A DNA stretch of 64,000 nucleotides from Pseudomonadota bacterium. GTDB lineage: Bacteria > Pseudomonadota > Gammaproteobacteria > Xanthomonadales > Ahniellaceae. The stretch lies in NCBI GenBank assembly GCA_022843465.1, contig JALHNO010000014.1:62001-126000 (forward strand), in the 5' to 3' direction. Each line of letters begins with the position of its first letter. Positions within the stretch are counted from its first letter, which is position 1. The notes under the pieces were generated by a model. That model had not been told where the DNA came from, did no database searches, and saw only the letters and a program-made list of their open reading frames with translations. Made by a program: the position numbers and the translations under genes. This document shows, one piece after another, positions 45,009 to 52,769 of the stretch.

Positions 45009-46211
45009 ATGATCAGCTCTGATTTCCACCACGCCAGGCCAGCGCTGCCGGCACCCAGTGCCGAGGAACTCGCCCATAGCGAGCGTCTGCGTGCGCTGAT
45101 CTGCGCCGACATCCGGGCGCATGGTTCGATACCGTTCTGGCATTACATGGAGCTGGCGCTGTATGCCCCTGGCCTCGGCTACTACAGCGCCGGCAAGACC
45201 AAGTTTGGCGCCAGTGGCGATTTTGTCACGGCGCCCGAACTCGGCGATCTGTACGCCCGTTCGATGGCGCGGGCGGTCAGCAATGTGCTGCGGGCAGCCA
45301 CCGACTCGTCGTTTCTCGAAGTCGGCGGTGGCAGCGGAAAGTTTGCCGCCGCCGCGTTGGCCGAGTGGGAACAGCTCGGCTGTCTGCCACGCCAGTATCG
45401 CATTCTTGATCGCAGCGCCGAATTGCGCGAGCGCCAGCGCGCCAGCATCGCGGCACGGGTGCCGCATCTGCTGCATCGCGTGCAGTGGCTGGATACACCG
45501 CCCGAACAGGGCTGGCGTGGTGTGCTGTTTGCCAATGAAGTGATTGATGCGCTGCCGGCGCACCGCTTCGTGATGCGGGACGGCGAGGTGCGCGAAATCC
45601 ACGTGGCGCTCGACGATCAGGATCGCTTCTGTCTGGTCGAGCGCGAGGCCGATACCATGCTGATCGCCGCCACCCGCCATGTCGCCGGCGATCTCGATGC
45701 CGCCATCGCCGACGGCTATCGCTCGGAGATCCTGCCGCAATTGCCGTACTGGATCGATGCCATCTGCGGCACCGTCGAGGCCGGGCTCGTCGTCTTCGTC
45801 GACTACGGCTACCCGCGTCACGAGTACTACCATCCGGATCGTCGCGACGGCACATTGAGCTGCCATTACCATCATCGTGCCCACGATGATGCCCTGCTCT
45901 GGCCGGGATTGCAGGACATCACCGCCTGGGTCGATTTCACGGCGCTCGCCGAGGCCGGCACCCATGCGCGCTGGCCACTGGCGGGTTTCACGTCGCAGGC
46001 GCAGTTTCTGCTCGCGACCGGGCTGCTCGATCTGGTCCAGGTCGAGCAACTCAGTCTTGATGACATCGGTCGCTATGCTCTGGCCCAGGAAGTGAAGCGA
46101 CTGACGTTGCCGGGCGAGATGGGCGAGCGCTTCAAGGTCATGTGTTTTGCCCGCGGCATCGACGCGGTGCCGCCGGCCTTCACCGCCTACGATCAGAGCC
46201 GCCGGCTATGA
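45009..46211 (+). CDS. MidA/NDUFAF7-family SAM-dependent methyltransferase
   Basis: A 400-residue member of the DUF185 family, homologous to mitochondrial NDUFAF7/MidA, which methylates an arginine of the complex I NDUFS2 subunit. Key segments are IPFWHYMELALYAPGLGYYS, KFGASGDFVTAPELG, the SAM loop EVGGGSGKFAAA, and GVLFANEVIDALP followed later by FVDYGYPRHEYYHPDR. The role in bacteria is not established. I took the ATG after CAGGAA; two start codons about eight codons upstream are weaker. The downstream gene overlaps by four bases. Confidence 0.88.
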   Translation: MISSDFHHARPALPAPSAEELAHSERLRALICADIRAHGSIPFWHYMELALYAPGLGYYSAGKTKFGASGDFVTAPELGDLYARSMARAVSNVLRAATDSSFLEVGGGSGKFAAAALAEWEQLGCLPRQYRILDRSAELRERQRASIAARVPHLLHRVQWLDTPPEQGWRGVLFANEVIDALPAHRFVMRDGEVREIHVALDDQDRFCLVEREADTMLIAATRHVAGDLDAAIADGYRSEILPQLPYWIDAICGTVEAGLVVFVDYGYPRHEYYHPDRRDGTLSCHYHHRAHDDALLWPGLQDITAWVDFTALAEAGTHARWPLAGFTSQAQFLLATGLLDLVQVEQLSLDDIGRYALAQEVKRLTLPGEMGERFKVMCFARGIDAVPPAFTAYDQSRRL

Positions 46212-46609
46212 GTCTGCGTCCGTTCAGACGGCCGCTGCTGTGGCGGTCGATCGGCTGGTTGATCGTTGCCGGCATTGTCGTGCTCTCGCTGATGCCGCCG
46301 CTGCAGCTGGAATCGCTGGGCGCACCCAGCTGGAACGACAAGCTCGGTCATTTCATCGCCTACTTCGTGCTCAGTGCCTGGTATGCCCAGCTCTGCGCGA
46401 GCCGACGCAGCCTGCAGATCCGTGTCGTGTTCTGCCTACTGCTGGGGTTGGCGATGGAGGGTCTGCAAAGCCTCACTGATACGCGCTCCGCCGACTGGCG
46501 GGACGTTCTCGCGAACACTGCCGGCGTCCTCGGTGGCGCAGCGCTCTGGTTCACGCCAGTGGGCAGTGCATTGCAGCGATGGGAGCAACTGCGCTTCGCC
46601 GCACGCTGA
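46208..46609 (+). CDS. VanZ-like family membrane protein
   Basis: A 133-residue membrane protein with four hydrophobic spans and the VanZ-like sequence PSWNDKLGHFIAYFVLSAWY, followed by GLAMEGLQSLTDTRSADWRDVLANTAGVL with its conserved charged residues. Its function is unknown; VanZ confers low-level teicoplanin resistance in enterococci, but most members have no link to resistance. Its ATG overlaps the MidA-type stop (ATGA), so expression is coupled. Confidence 0.88.
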   Translation: MSLRPFRRPLLWRSIGWLIVAGIVVLSLMPPLQLESLGAPSWNDKLGHFIAYFVLSAWYAQLCASRRSLQIRVVFCLLLGLAMEGLQSLTDTRSADWRDVLANTAGVLGGAALWFTPVGSALQRWEQLRFAAR

Positions 46610-46638
46610 GTCCGCTGGCTGTTTCAATTGCGCCCTGG

Positions 46639-47352
46639 TCAGCCGATAGCCGCTGGCCCCGTGGCAAATCGTTGCGGCAGCAGACCGCGTAATTCCTCGA
46701 TGCCCAGATCACGCCAGCGTCCGGGCTTCAGCGCACCGAGCCGGATATTGACGATGCGGATGCGTTGCAGGCGGCGCACCCGATAGCCGAACACCTCGCA
46801 CATCCGCCGGATCTGCCGGTTCAGGCCCTGGGTCAGCACGATGCGGAACTGATTGCGTCCCAGCCGCGACACTATGCAGGGCTTGGTGATGGTGTCGAGT
46901 ATGGCAACACCCGCTGACATTCCCTGCAGGAACTCCTCACTGACCGGTCGATCCACCGTTACCAGGTATTCCTTCTCGTGATTGTTCTCCGAGCGCAGGA
47001 TCTCGTTGACGATATCGCCGTTGTTGGTCAGCAGGATCAGTCCATCGGAGTCCTTGTCGAGACGGCCGATCGGAAAGATCCGCTGCGGATGACCGATGTA
47101 GTCGATGATGTTGCCCTGGATGTGACGTTCGGTGGTGCAGGTGATGCCCACCGGCTTGTTGAAGGCGATATAGGTGTCCTTCTTCTTCGCACCCACCACC
47201 ACGCCACGCACACGTACCTCGTCGCTGTCGCAGACCTGGCTGCCCAGGCCGGCAGGCATGCCGTTGACACTTACCAGGCCCTGCTCGATCCAGCTGTCGG
47301 CTTCGCGTCGCGAGCACATGCCGGTCTCGCTGATGAACTTGTTCAGGCGCAT
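46639..47352 (-). CDS. rluF: 23S rRNA pseudouridine synthase RluF-type
   Basis: RluF makes pseudouridine at 23S position 2604 (and 2605 at low level). The 237-residue protein has an N-terminal S4 RNA-binding domain (RLNKFISETGMCSRREADSW) and a RsuA/RluB-type catalytic domain with IFPIGRLDKDSDGL (catalytic Asp99), HEKEYLVTVD, GMSAGVAILDT and LTQGLNRQIRRMCE. Similarity to E. coli RluF runs throughout. The Lys/Pro-rich tail of the E. coli protein is missing. It starts three bases after the DUF4286 gene ends. Confidence 0.92.
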   Translation of the reverse strand: MRLNKFISETGMCSRREADSWIEQGLVSVNGMPAGLGSQVCDSDEVRVRGVVVGAKKKDTYIAFNKPVGITCTTERHIQGNIIDYIGHPQRIFPIGRLDKDSDGLILLTNNGDIVNEILRSENNHEKEYLVTVDRPVSEEFLQGMSAGVAILDTITKPCIVSRLGRNQFRIVLTQGLNRQIRRMCEVFGYRVRRLQRIRIVNIRLGALKPGRWRDLGIEELRGLLPQRFATGPAAIG

Positions 47353-47355
47353 GCT

Positions 47356-47667
47356 TCAACGACCCCCGATGCGCCGTTCCAGTTCCAGCACACGCCGTTC
47401 GGCGCTGAAGCGGTCGCCGAACCGGGCGATGCCGTCGGCACGCAGGCGCGGCGCATGCTCGCGCAGATAATGCTCGAGTGCGTCACGTCCCTCCAGCCAG
47501 TAATGGCAGACGAAGACCGCGCGGCCAGCGTCGGCCGGCTCGCGCAGCATCTCGGCAAATTCAAAGCCGGGCAGGGCGACGATCTCGTGCATGTGGGCGT
47601 CCAGCCAGACGCGGTATTCGTCGGTGAGCGACTGGTCAATGGTGATGCGGACTTCGTAGAGGATCAT
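47356..47667 (-). CDS. DUF4286 family protein
   Basis: A 103-residue protein recognised as DUF4286: a ferredoxin-like alpha/beta fold with MILYEVRITIDQSLTDEYRV at the N-terminus, then HMHEIVALPGF and VCHYWLEGRDALEHYL. Its function is unknown; the fold resembles small antibiotic-biosynthesis-monooxygenase-like domains. The start overlaps the DUF3667 stop by four bases and the stop lies three bases before rluF, so all three are likely one transcript. Confidence 0.85.
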   Translation of the reverse strand: MILYEVRITIDQSLTDEYRVWLDAHMHEIVALPGFEFAEMLREPADAGRAVFVCHYWLEGRDALEHYLREHAPRLRADGIARFGDRFSAERRVLELERRIGGR

Positions 47668-48950
47668 AGCCAGGCCAGGCTCAGCATCATGTTGATGGCC
47701 ATGCCCAAGGAGATCAGCACGCTGTATGCGGTGCCAATCAGCAGGTAGTTGAACAGGGTGAAAAACCAGCCTTGCCGGTAGATCCGTTTCTGCGCCAGCA
47801 GCAGGTAAAGCGGTATCCAGCACAGCAGCAGAACCTTCACCGTGCCCAGCACGGGTTGCCAGAACGAGCCTGCATCCAGGCTGTCGCGCAGCGCACTCAG
47901 ACCGGCCAGCAGCAGGATGGACAGGCACAGGAAGCTATGGCTGTGCAGCGCCACGATCAGGTGTTCCATGTACAACCTGCGCTTGAACAGGTAGACCAGC
48001 TTCAGCAGGATGGCAAATATCGGCAGCAGGAAAAACAGGGTCTGCGGCGCCAGGCTGAAGGCCTGCGCAAAGAACCGGCCGGGGTCTTCCTTCGCCCGTT
48101 TGGCATTGCGCACCATCTGTCGTGCCTGCCGGGTCACCCACTCGTTGCCGGCCTGATTGAGCCAGCTGATACTGGCGTTGTCCTTGCTCGGGTCCCAGGG
48201 CTCTTCGCCGGCAATGGTGATTTTCAGGCCGTCCAGATCATCGTTGTCGCTGCGACTCACCTTGCTGTCGGGCACGCTGCCGGGCGCGGCTGGCGCTGAC
48301 GATGGGCTGGGCATGCCGTCACTGGCTGGAGTCGTGGTCGCTGCCCTGGGGTCAGCCTTCGGCGGCTTCGCGGACGGGTCTGCGCGCCTGGTCGCACGTT
48401 CGTTCGCGGCCACCAGGGCACGGTCAAAGCGCTGATTGATCGCGCTCTGTGCGCTCAGAAAGCCGGCTTCTCCCATGTGCGCCCTGGCAAGTTCCAGCCC
48501 ATCCAATGCCTCGCGTCGCTGCTGCTCGATACTGTCGGGGTCGCGCACTTCGTCCGCCACTGTGCCGCTGGCGCCGCCGCTCGCCCCGGCATCGGTGCCG
48601 ATATGGGTGACCCAGGAAACTGCAAGAAAGGCGAGGACGCTGATGAAGAAATACAGCCGCAGCGGCGTCACATAGCGCACGCGGCGACCCTCAAAATACT
48701 CGATGCTGAGAAATCCGGGCCGGAAGAACAGCGGAAACAGCGTCTGAAACGTACGCGAATCGATATTGAAGATGGTGTCGAGGAAGTCGGCGACGATGCC
48801 CGACAGATGCCGGATAAAGCCCTTTCTCGGCTGACCGCAGGCATAGCAGAACTCGCCCAGCAATGGCTCGCGACAATTGGGACAGCGCGCCGGAGCGGCG
48901 GCCGCGACGGGCGCTTGCGGTGCCTCGGTGGTCTGGGCTGGAGCATTCAT
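47664..48950 (-). CDS. DUF3667 family membrane protein with N-terminal zinc ribbon
   Basis: A 428-residue protein. The N-terminus carries a zinc ribbon with two CxxC knuckles (CPNCREPLLGEFCYACGQ), followed by GFIRHLSGIVADFLDTIFNI, a DUF3667 hallmark, and a first membrane span (YFFISVLAFLAVSWV). A long hydrophilic, Ala/Pro/Ser-rich stretch (about 125-260) precedes four more membrane helices. Its function is unknown. I took the second ATG; one eight codons upstream is possible. It is divergent from the MATE gene and coupled to DUF4286. Confidence 0.82.
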   Translation of the reverse strand: MNAPAQTTEAPQAPVAAAAPARCPNCREPLLGEFCYACGQPRKGFIRHLSGIVADFLDTIFNIDSRTFQTLFPLFFRPGFLSIEYFEGRRVRYVTPLRLYFFISVLAFLAVSWVTHIGTDAGASGGASGTVADEVRDPDSIEQQRREALDGLELARAHMGEAGFLSAQSAINQRFDRALVAANERATRRADPSAKPPKADPRAATTTPASDGMPSPSSAPAAPGSVPDSKVSRSDNDDLDGLKITIAGEEPWDPSKDNASISWLNQAGNEWVTRQARQMVRNAKRAKEDPGRFFAQAFSLAPQTLFFLLPIFAILLKLVYLFKRRLYMEHLIVALHSHSFLCLSILLLAGLSALRDSLDAGSFWQPVLGTVKVLLLCWIPLYLLLAQKRIYRQGWFFTLFNYLLIGTAYSVLISLGMAINMMLSLAWL

Positions 48951-49007
48951 GGGCAGTCGGTACGGCGGGGACATCGCTAAGATACGCGGCCCTGAACGGA
49001 TTTCACA

Positions 49008-50402
49008 ATGAGTACCCTGTTTCAAGGCGCGCTCAGGCGCGAGTTTCCAGTACTGGTGCGCCTCGCCTGGCCGGTCGTGCTTGGCCAGCTGTTTGCGATG
49101 GGCATGAACGTCGCCGACACCATGCTGGCCGGTCGGCATTCGGCGCACACGCTCGGCGTTGTCGCGGTGGGCAGTGCGGTCTGGTCGCTTGTGATCATCG
49201 TTGTGCTCGGCTTTCTGTTCGCCGTGCCGCCCCTGGTGGCCGAACTCGATGGCGCCGGCCGTCGCGAAAGGATTGCCGCGGTGGTCAGTCAGGCACTTTG
49301 GCTGGCGCTGCTGCTCGGGGCCCTGCTGTTTTTCGGCGTCCGTTCGGCCGAGCCGCTGCTGCGGTTGATGGAAGTCGACCCGCTGCTGGTGCCCGATGTC
49401 GTCGCTTTTTTGCGCATTCTTTCGATCGGTGCGCCCGCGCTCGCGCTGTTCTTTGCGCTGCGCTATTTCAGCGAGGGCATCGGCTATACGCGCGCGGCGC
49501 TGTATTTCTCGGTGCTCGGGATTGCGCTGTTCCTGCCCATTGGCAACGTTCTGGTGTTCGGTCGCCTGGGGTTCCCCGAAATGGGCGCGCGCGGCTGCGC
49601 CATCGCGATGGCGACCAGCCTCTGGTTGCAGGTCATTGCGTTTGCCGTTTTCGTGCTGCGCCATCCGGTCTACCGGGACATTGATCTGGTCGCTCGCTTC
49701 GAGCGGCCGCGCTGGAGCGAGATGCGGCAGCTGCTCGCGCTCGGGCTGCCGATCGGGTTCATGGTACTGATGGAGGGCTCGCTGTTCGTGGTGGCGGCAC
49801 TGATGATCGCCAGCCTCGGCACCCAAGCCGTGGCCGGTCACCAGATCGCCATCAATCTCGGTAGCGTCGCCTTCATGATCCCTCTGGGCATCGGCGCCGC
49901 GACCACCGTGCGCGTGGGCAACGCACTGGGTTCGGCCGATCCGCTGCGGCTGCGCGCCGCGGCCAGTGCCGGTCTGCTGCTGGCCCTGCTCAGCCAGTTG
50001 TTGCTGGCGTTCTCGATGGCGCTGTTCGCCGAACCGCTGGCGCAGCTTTATACCCGCGATGCGGCGCTCGCTGCACTGGCGGCGCAACTGTTGATCATCT
50101 GTGCGATCTTCCAGTTTTCCGATGGCCTGCAGGCGGTCGCGGCTTCGGCCTTGCGCGGGCTTCAGGACGTGCGCGTGCCGGCCCTGCTGACCTTGCTGGC
50201 GTACTGGGGCGTCGGCATGAGTACCGGCTACTGGCTGGCGTTTGGCCGCGGCCTGGGCGTGCATGGCATGTGGTGGGGCCTGGCTGCGGGTCTGTCGGCA
50301 GCCGCCCTGTTCCTGCTGCTGCGGCTCAGCTGGCGACTTCGTCAGCCGAACCCGGAACCGGCGCCTACCCCTACCTTTGGCAGCGGACAGGAGCATGCTT
50401 AG
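49008..50402 (+). CDS. MATE family efflux transporter
   Basis: A 464-residue multidrug/toxin extrusion transporter driven by sodium or proton gradients. About twelve membrane helices are visible in two homologous halves: LAWPVVLGQLFAMGMNVADT opens the first and LALGLPIGFMVLMEGSLFVV the second, with GHQIAINLGSVAFMIPLGIG, a common MATE signature, following. The NorM-like length fits. The substrate cannot be inferred. It is divergent from DUF3667, and sppA follows after 146 bases. Confidence 0.93.
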   Translation: MSTLFQGALRREFPVLVRLAWPVVLGQLFAMGMNVADTMLAGRHSAHTLGVVAVGSAVWSLVIIVVLGFLFAVPPLVAELDGAGRRERIAAVVSQALWLALLLGALLFFGVRSAEPLLRLMEVDPLLVPDVVAFLRILSIGAPALALFFALRYFSEGIGYTRAALYFSVLGIALFLPIGNVLVFGRLGFPEMGARGCAIAMATSLWLQVIAFAVFVLRHPVYRDIDLVARFERPRWSEMRQLLALGLPIGFMVLMEGSLFVVAALMIASLGTQAVAGHQIAINLGSVAFMIPLGIGAATTVRVGNALGSADPLRLRAAASAGLLLALLSQLLLAFSMALFAEPLAQLYTRDAALAALAAQLLIICAIFQFSDGLQAVAASALRGLQDVRVPALLTLLAYWGVGMSTGYWLAFGRGLGVHGMWWGLAAGLSAAALFLLLRLSWRLRQPNPEPAPTPTFGSGQEHA

Positions 50403-50548
50403 CCAGTATTCTAGCCGCCGACAGCTTCTCGCGATCCGTTCGCGCCACCCACGCACCGGATCTGCCCCTCGATGTGAAGTCCTGGCGGCTGCCCGCAGCG
50501 CGCCCGGATTCCGATTTCGAACTCACCCTCCTGACTGAACGAGCGCCC

Positions 50549-52423
50549 ATGACCGCCACCACTACCCCCGCACGTCGTCCAACCGCCTTCTGGCGATTTC
50601 TTACCGGCTCCTGGCAGGCGCTGGAGTTCTCGCGCAATCTGGCGCTGAATCTGCTGTTCCTGTTCATCGTGGTGTTCTTGCTGATCGCGATCTTCAGCGG
50701 TGGCCAGAAAAAAATCCTGCCGAAGACCGCATTGGTGCTCAATCCCTCGGGAATGATCGTCGAGCAGTTCTCGTCCAGCCCGATCGATCGCGCCATTGCC
50801 TCGGCGACCGGAGAGGAGCAGCCGGAGACCCAACTGCGCGACATCATCAAGGCGCTGGAATCTGCTGCCGAAGATCCCAACATCGATCGGGTGCTGTTGA
50901 TTCCGCACAACATCACCGGGATGGGTCCGGCAACCGGGCGCGAGTTTGCTGCTGCCCTTGCGCGCTTCAAGGAGAGCAAGAAGCCGCTGTACGCGATGGC
51001 CGACGCCTACTCCCAGCAGACCTATCTGCTGGCGGCACAGGCGGACAAGGTGTTCATGGATCCGGAAGGTGCGGTTCTGCTGGAAGGCATGGCGCGTTAC
51101 CGGACCTACTTCAAGGGCGCGTTCGACAAGTTCGGTATCGAGCCGCATCTGTTCCGTGTAGGCGAATTCAAGTCCGCCGGTGAGCCCTATATCCGCAGCG
51201 ATGCCTCGCCGGAAGCCAAGGAAGCCGATCTGTTCTGGATGGGCGACATCTGGCAGCGCATGCTGACCGATATTGCGACGGCGCGCGGTACCACGCCGGA
51301 GGCCCTGGCCGCGATGATCGACGGCTACGTCGATTCGATCAGTGCCGTCGGCGGTGATCTGGGCAAGCTTGCACTCGACCAGAAGCTGGTCGATGGGCTG
51401 CTGACGCGGCAACAACTGCGCGACATGATGATCAAGGAAGGTATCGAGGACGAGGACGAGCATACCTTCCGCCAGATCGGCTTCACCAACTACGTGGCAC
51501 GGCAGAATGCGCTGCCGAAGTTTCCCGGCAGCAACCAGGTGGCTATCGTCATCGCCGAAGGTTCGATCGTGGATGGCGACCAGTCCCCGGGCACCGTGGG
51601 CGGCGACTCGACCAGTCGTCTGCTGCGCAATGCCCGCGAGGATGAGGATGTCAAGGCCGTCGTGCTGCGCGTCGACTCACCCGGTGGCGGTGTGTTTCCG
51701 TCGGAACTGATTCGCCGCGAAGTCGAATTGATCCAGGCTGCCGGCAAGCCGGTGGTGGTCTCGATGGGCGATCTCGCTGCTTCCGGCGGTTACTGGATCA
51801 GCATGAATGCCGACGAGATCGTTGCCGACCCCAGCACGATCACCGGCTCGATCGGAATCTTCGGTCTGTTCATGAATGTTCCCGAGGCGATGGGCAAGGT
51901 CGGTCTGAACACCGATGGCGTTGCCACCACCTGGCTGGCCGGTGCCTTCGATCCCACCCGTGAACTTGATCCGCGTATCGGCGCGATGATCCAGCAGGTC
52001 ATCAACAACGGCTATGCCAACTTCATCGGTCGTGTCGCCGAAGCCCGCGAGCAGGACGTCGACGCCATCGACAAGATTGCCCGTGGCCGGGTCTGGAGCG
52101 GAGCGCAGGCGATGGAGCGCGGACTGGTGGATCGGCTGGGCTCGTTCGATGATGCGATCCGCAGCGCCGCCAAGCGCGCCAAGCTTGACGACTATGAGAC
52201 GCGCTATATCGAGAAGGAGCCGACGCCGTTCGAAGCCTTCATGGCCGGCATGTCGCAGTCACATCTGGGTGCCTTCCTGGGCGCGCGCGGCTGGCTCAGT
52301 CCGATCTCGACACTTAGCGATCGGCCCGATGCCGAACTGGCCCAGCTGAAGGCCCTGCTGCAGAACCCGCACCCGGGCCTGCCGGTGTCGGTGCAGGCGC
52401 ATTGCGAGTGCGGTGTTCAGTAG
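50549..52423 (+). CDS. sppA: Signal peptide peptidase SppA, 67K type
   Basis: SppA is a membrane-anchored serine protease that degrades cleaved signal peptides. The 624-residue protein has one N-terminal span (LALNLLFLFIVVFLLIAIF) and two tandem S49 domains. The catalytic dyad is split as in E. coli: Lys208 in RVGEFKSAGEPYIR and Ser412 in GDLAASGGYWISM. VDSPGGGVFPSELIRREVE and PSTITGSIGIFG are typical. The C-terminus has extra Cys and His residues (HCECGVQ). Confidence 0.95.
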   Translation: MTATTTPARRPTAFWRFLTGSWQALEFSRNLALNLLFLFIVVFLLIAIFSGGQKKILPKTALVLNPSGMIVEQFSSSPIDRAIASATGEEQPETQLRDIIKALESAAEDPNIDRVLLIPHNITGMGPATGREFAAALARFKESKKPLYAMADAYSQQTYLLAAQADKVFMDPEGAVLLEGMARYRTYFKGAFDKFGIEPHLFRVGEFKSAGEPYIRSDASPEAKEADLFWMGDIWQRMLTDIATARGTTPEALAAMIDGYVDSISAVGGDLGKLALDQKLVDGLLTRQQLRDMMIKEGIEDEDEHTFRQIGFTNYVARQNALPKFPGSNQVAIVIAEGSIVDGDQSPGTVGGDSTSRLLRNAREDEDVKAVVLRVDSPGGGVFPSELIRREVELIQAAGKPVVVSMGDLAASGGYWISMNADEIVADPSTITGSIGIFGLFMNVPEAMGKVGLNTDGVATTWLAGAFDPTRELDPRIGAMIQQVINNGYANFIGRVAEAREQDVDAIDKIARGRVWSGAQAMERGLVDRLGSFDDAIRSAAKRAKLDDYETRYIEKEPTPFEAFMAGMSQSHLGAFLGARGWLSPISTLSDRPDAELAQLKALLQNPHPGLPVSVQAHCECGVQ

Positions 52424-52459
52424 ACCAGATGATGCGGGCCTTCGCCTGATCGCCTGATC

Positions 52460-52485
52460 GCGACCATCCCGGCTGGGGTGGTCGC
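52460..52485 (+). terminator. Hairpin after sppA
   Basis: GCGACCATCCC pairs with GGGGTGGTCGC (one G-T wobble) around a four-base GGCT loop, 37 bases past the sppA stop. There is no U-tract, so it may be a weak terminator or an mRNA-end structure. It insulates sppA from the next operon. Confidence 0.5.
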
Positions 52486-52519
52486 ATCAACGGCCGTTGC
52501 AAGCGCCCGCCCAGGCGCA

Positions 52520-52559
52520 CTGTCCGGAGCGGACAGCAGACCGCTACGGACACTGTCCG
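52520..52559 (+). promoter_or_regulatory. Two TGTCCG/CGGACA dyads, candidate enhancer sites for the NtrC-type regulator
   Basis: CTGTCCG-GAG-CGGACAG (52520-52536) is a perfect palindrome with 7-base arms. CGGACA-C-TGTCCG (52547-52559) repeats the same half-sites in the opposite order. They are centred roughly 95 and 70 bases before the start inferred for the downstream sigma-54 promoter, a normal position for bacterial enhancer-binding proteins. The operon itself encodes such a protein, so autoregulation is the likely meaning. Confidence 0.65.
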
Positions 52560-52596
52560 AAATCCGGTAAATCATTAAAAAACAATGGTTTATATG

Positions 52597-52613
52597 TTGG
52601 CATGAATGCTGCG
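52597..52613 (+). promoter_or_regulatory. Sigma-54 (-24/-12) promoter of the ABC exporter-two-component operon
   Basis: TTGGCATGAATGCTGCG matches the sigma-54 consensus (TGGCACG-N4-TTGC) with the invariant GG at 52599-52600 and GC at 52611-52612, exactly 10 bases apart. Initiation about 12 bases past the GC would fall near 52623, leaving a short leader with an AGGTGAT ribosome site before the 42-codon gene. A sigma-54 activator is encoded in the same operon. Confidence 0.75.
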
Positions 52614-52640
52614 GTGCTGAGGCATCCAGCAGGTGATGCC

Positions 52641-52769
52641 ATGAACACAGTTGCTACTTCAGTCGAATACAACGACGCACCCCGGGGCAGCGCGCGGCGC
52701 CTGCTGTTCAAGATCGGCGGCGCTCTTCTGTTCTCCCTGGCGATGGTCGTGGTCGGGAGTCTGCTGTGA
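52641..52769 (+). CDS. 42-residue single-span membrane protein, first gene of the operon
   Basis: A short reading frame with a good AGGTGAT ribosome site at proper spacing. The predicted peptide has a hydrophilic N-terminus (MNTVATSVEYNDAPRGSARR) and one hydrophobic helix from about residue 24 to the end (KIGGALLFSLAMVVVGSLL), with positive-inside Arg/Lys residues before it. Its stop overlaps the GTG start of the adaptor gene (GTGA), coupling the two. I recognise no family. A small accessory subunit or regulator of the exporter is possible, or a leader that couples translation. Confidence 0.65.
   Translation: MNTVATSVEYNDAPRGSARRLLFKIGGALLFSLAMVVVGSLL

Noticed and set aside
48951-50456. N-terminal extension of the DUF3667 frame by about 500 codons
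   Set aside because: The extension is antisense to the MATE transporter and is Gln/His/Arg-rich shadow sequence; the real protein starts near the zinc ribbon.
52603-52640. Earlier ATG for the 42-residue gene
   Set aside because: That ATG lies inside the -24/-12 promoter element, so it would not be on the transcript; the later ATG has the AGGTGAT ribosome site.
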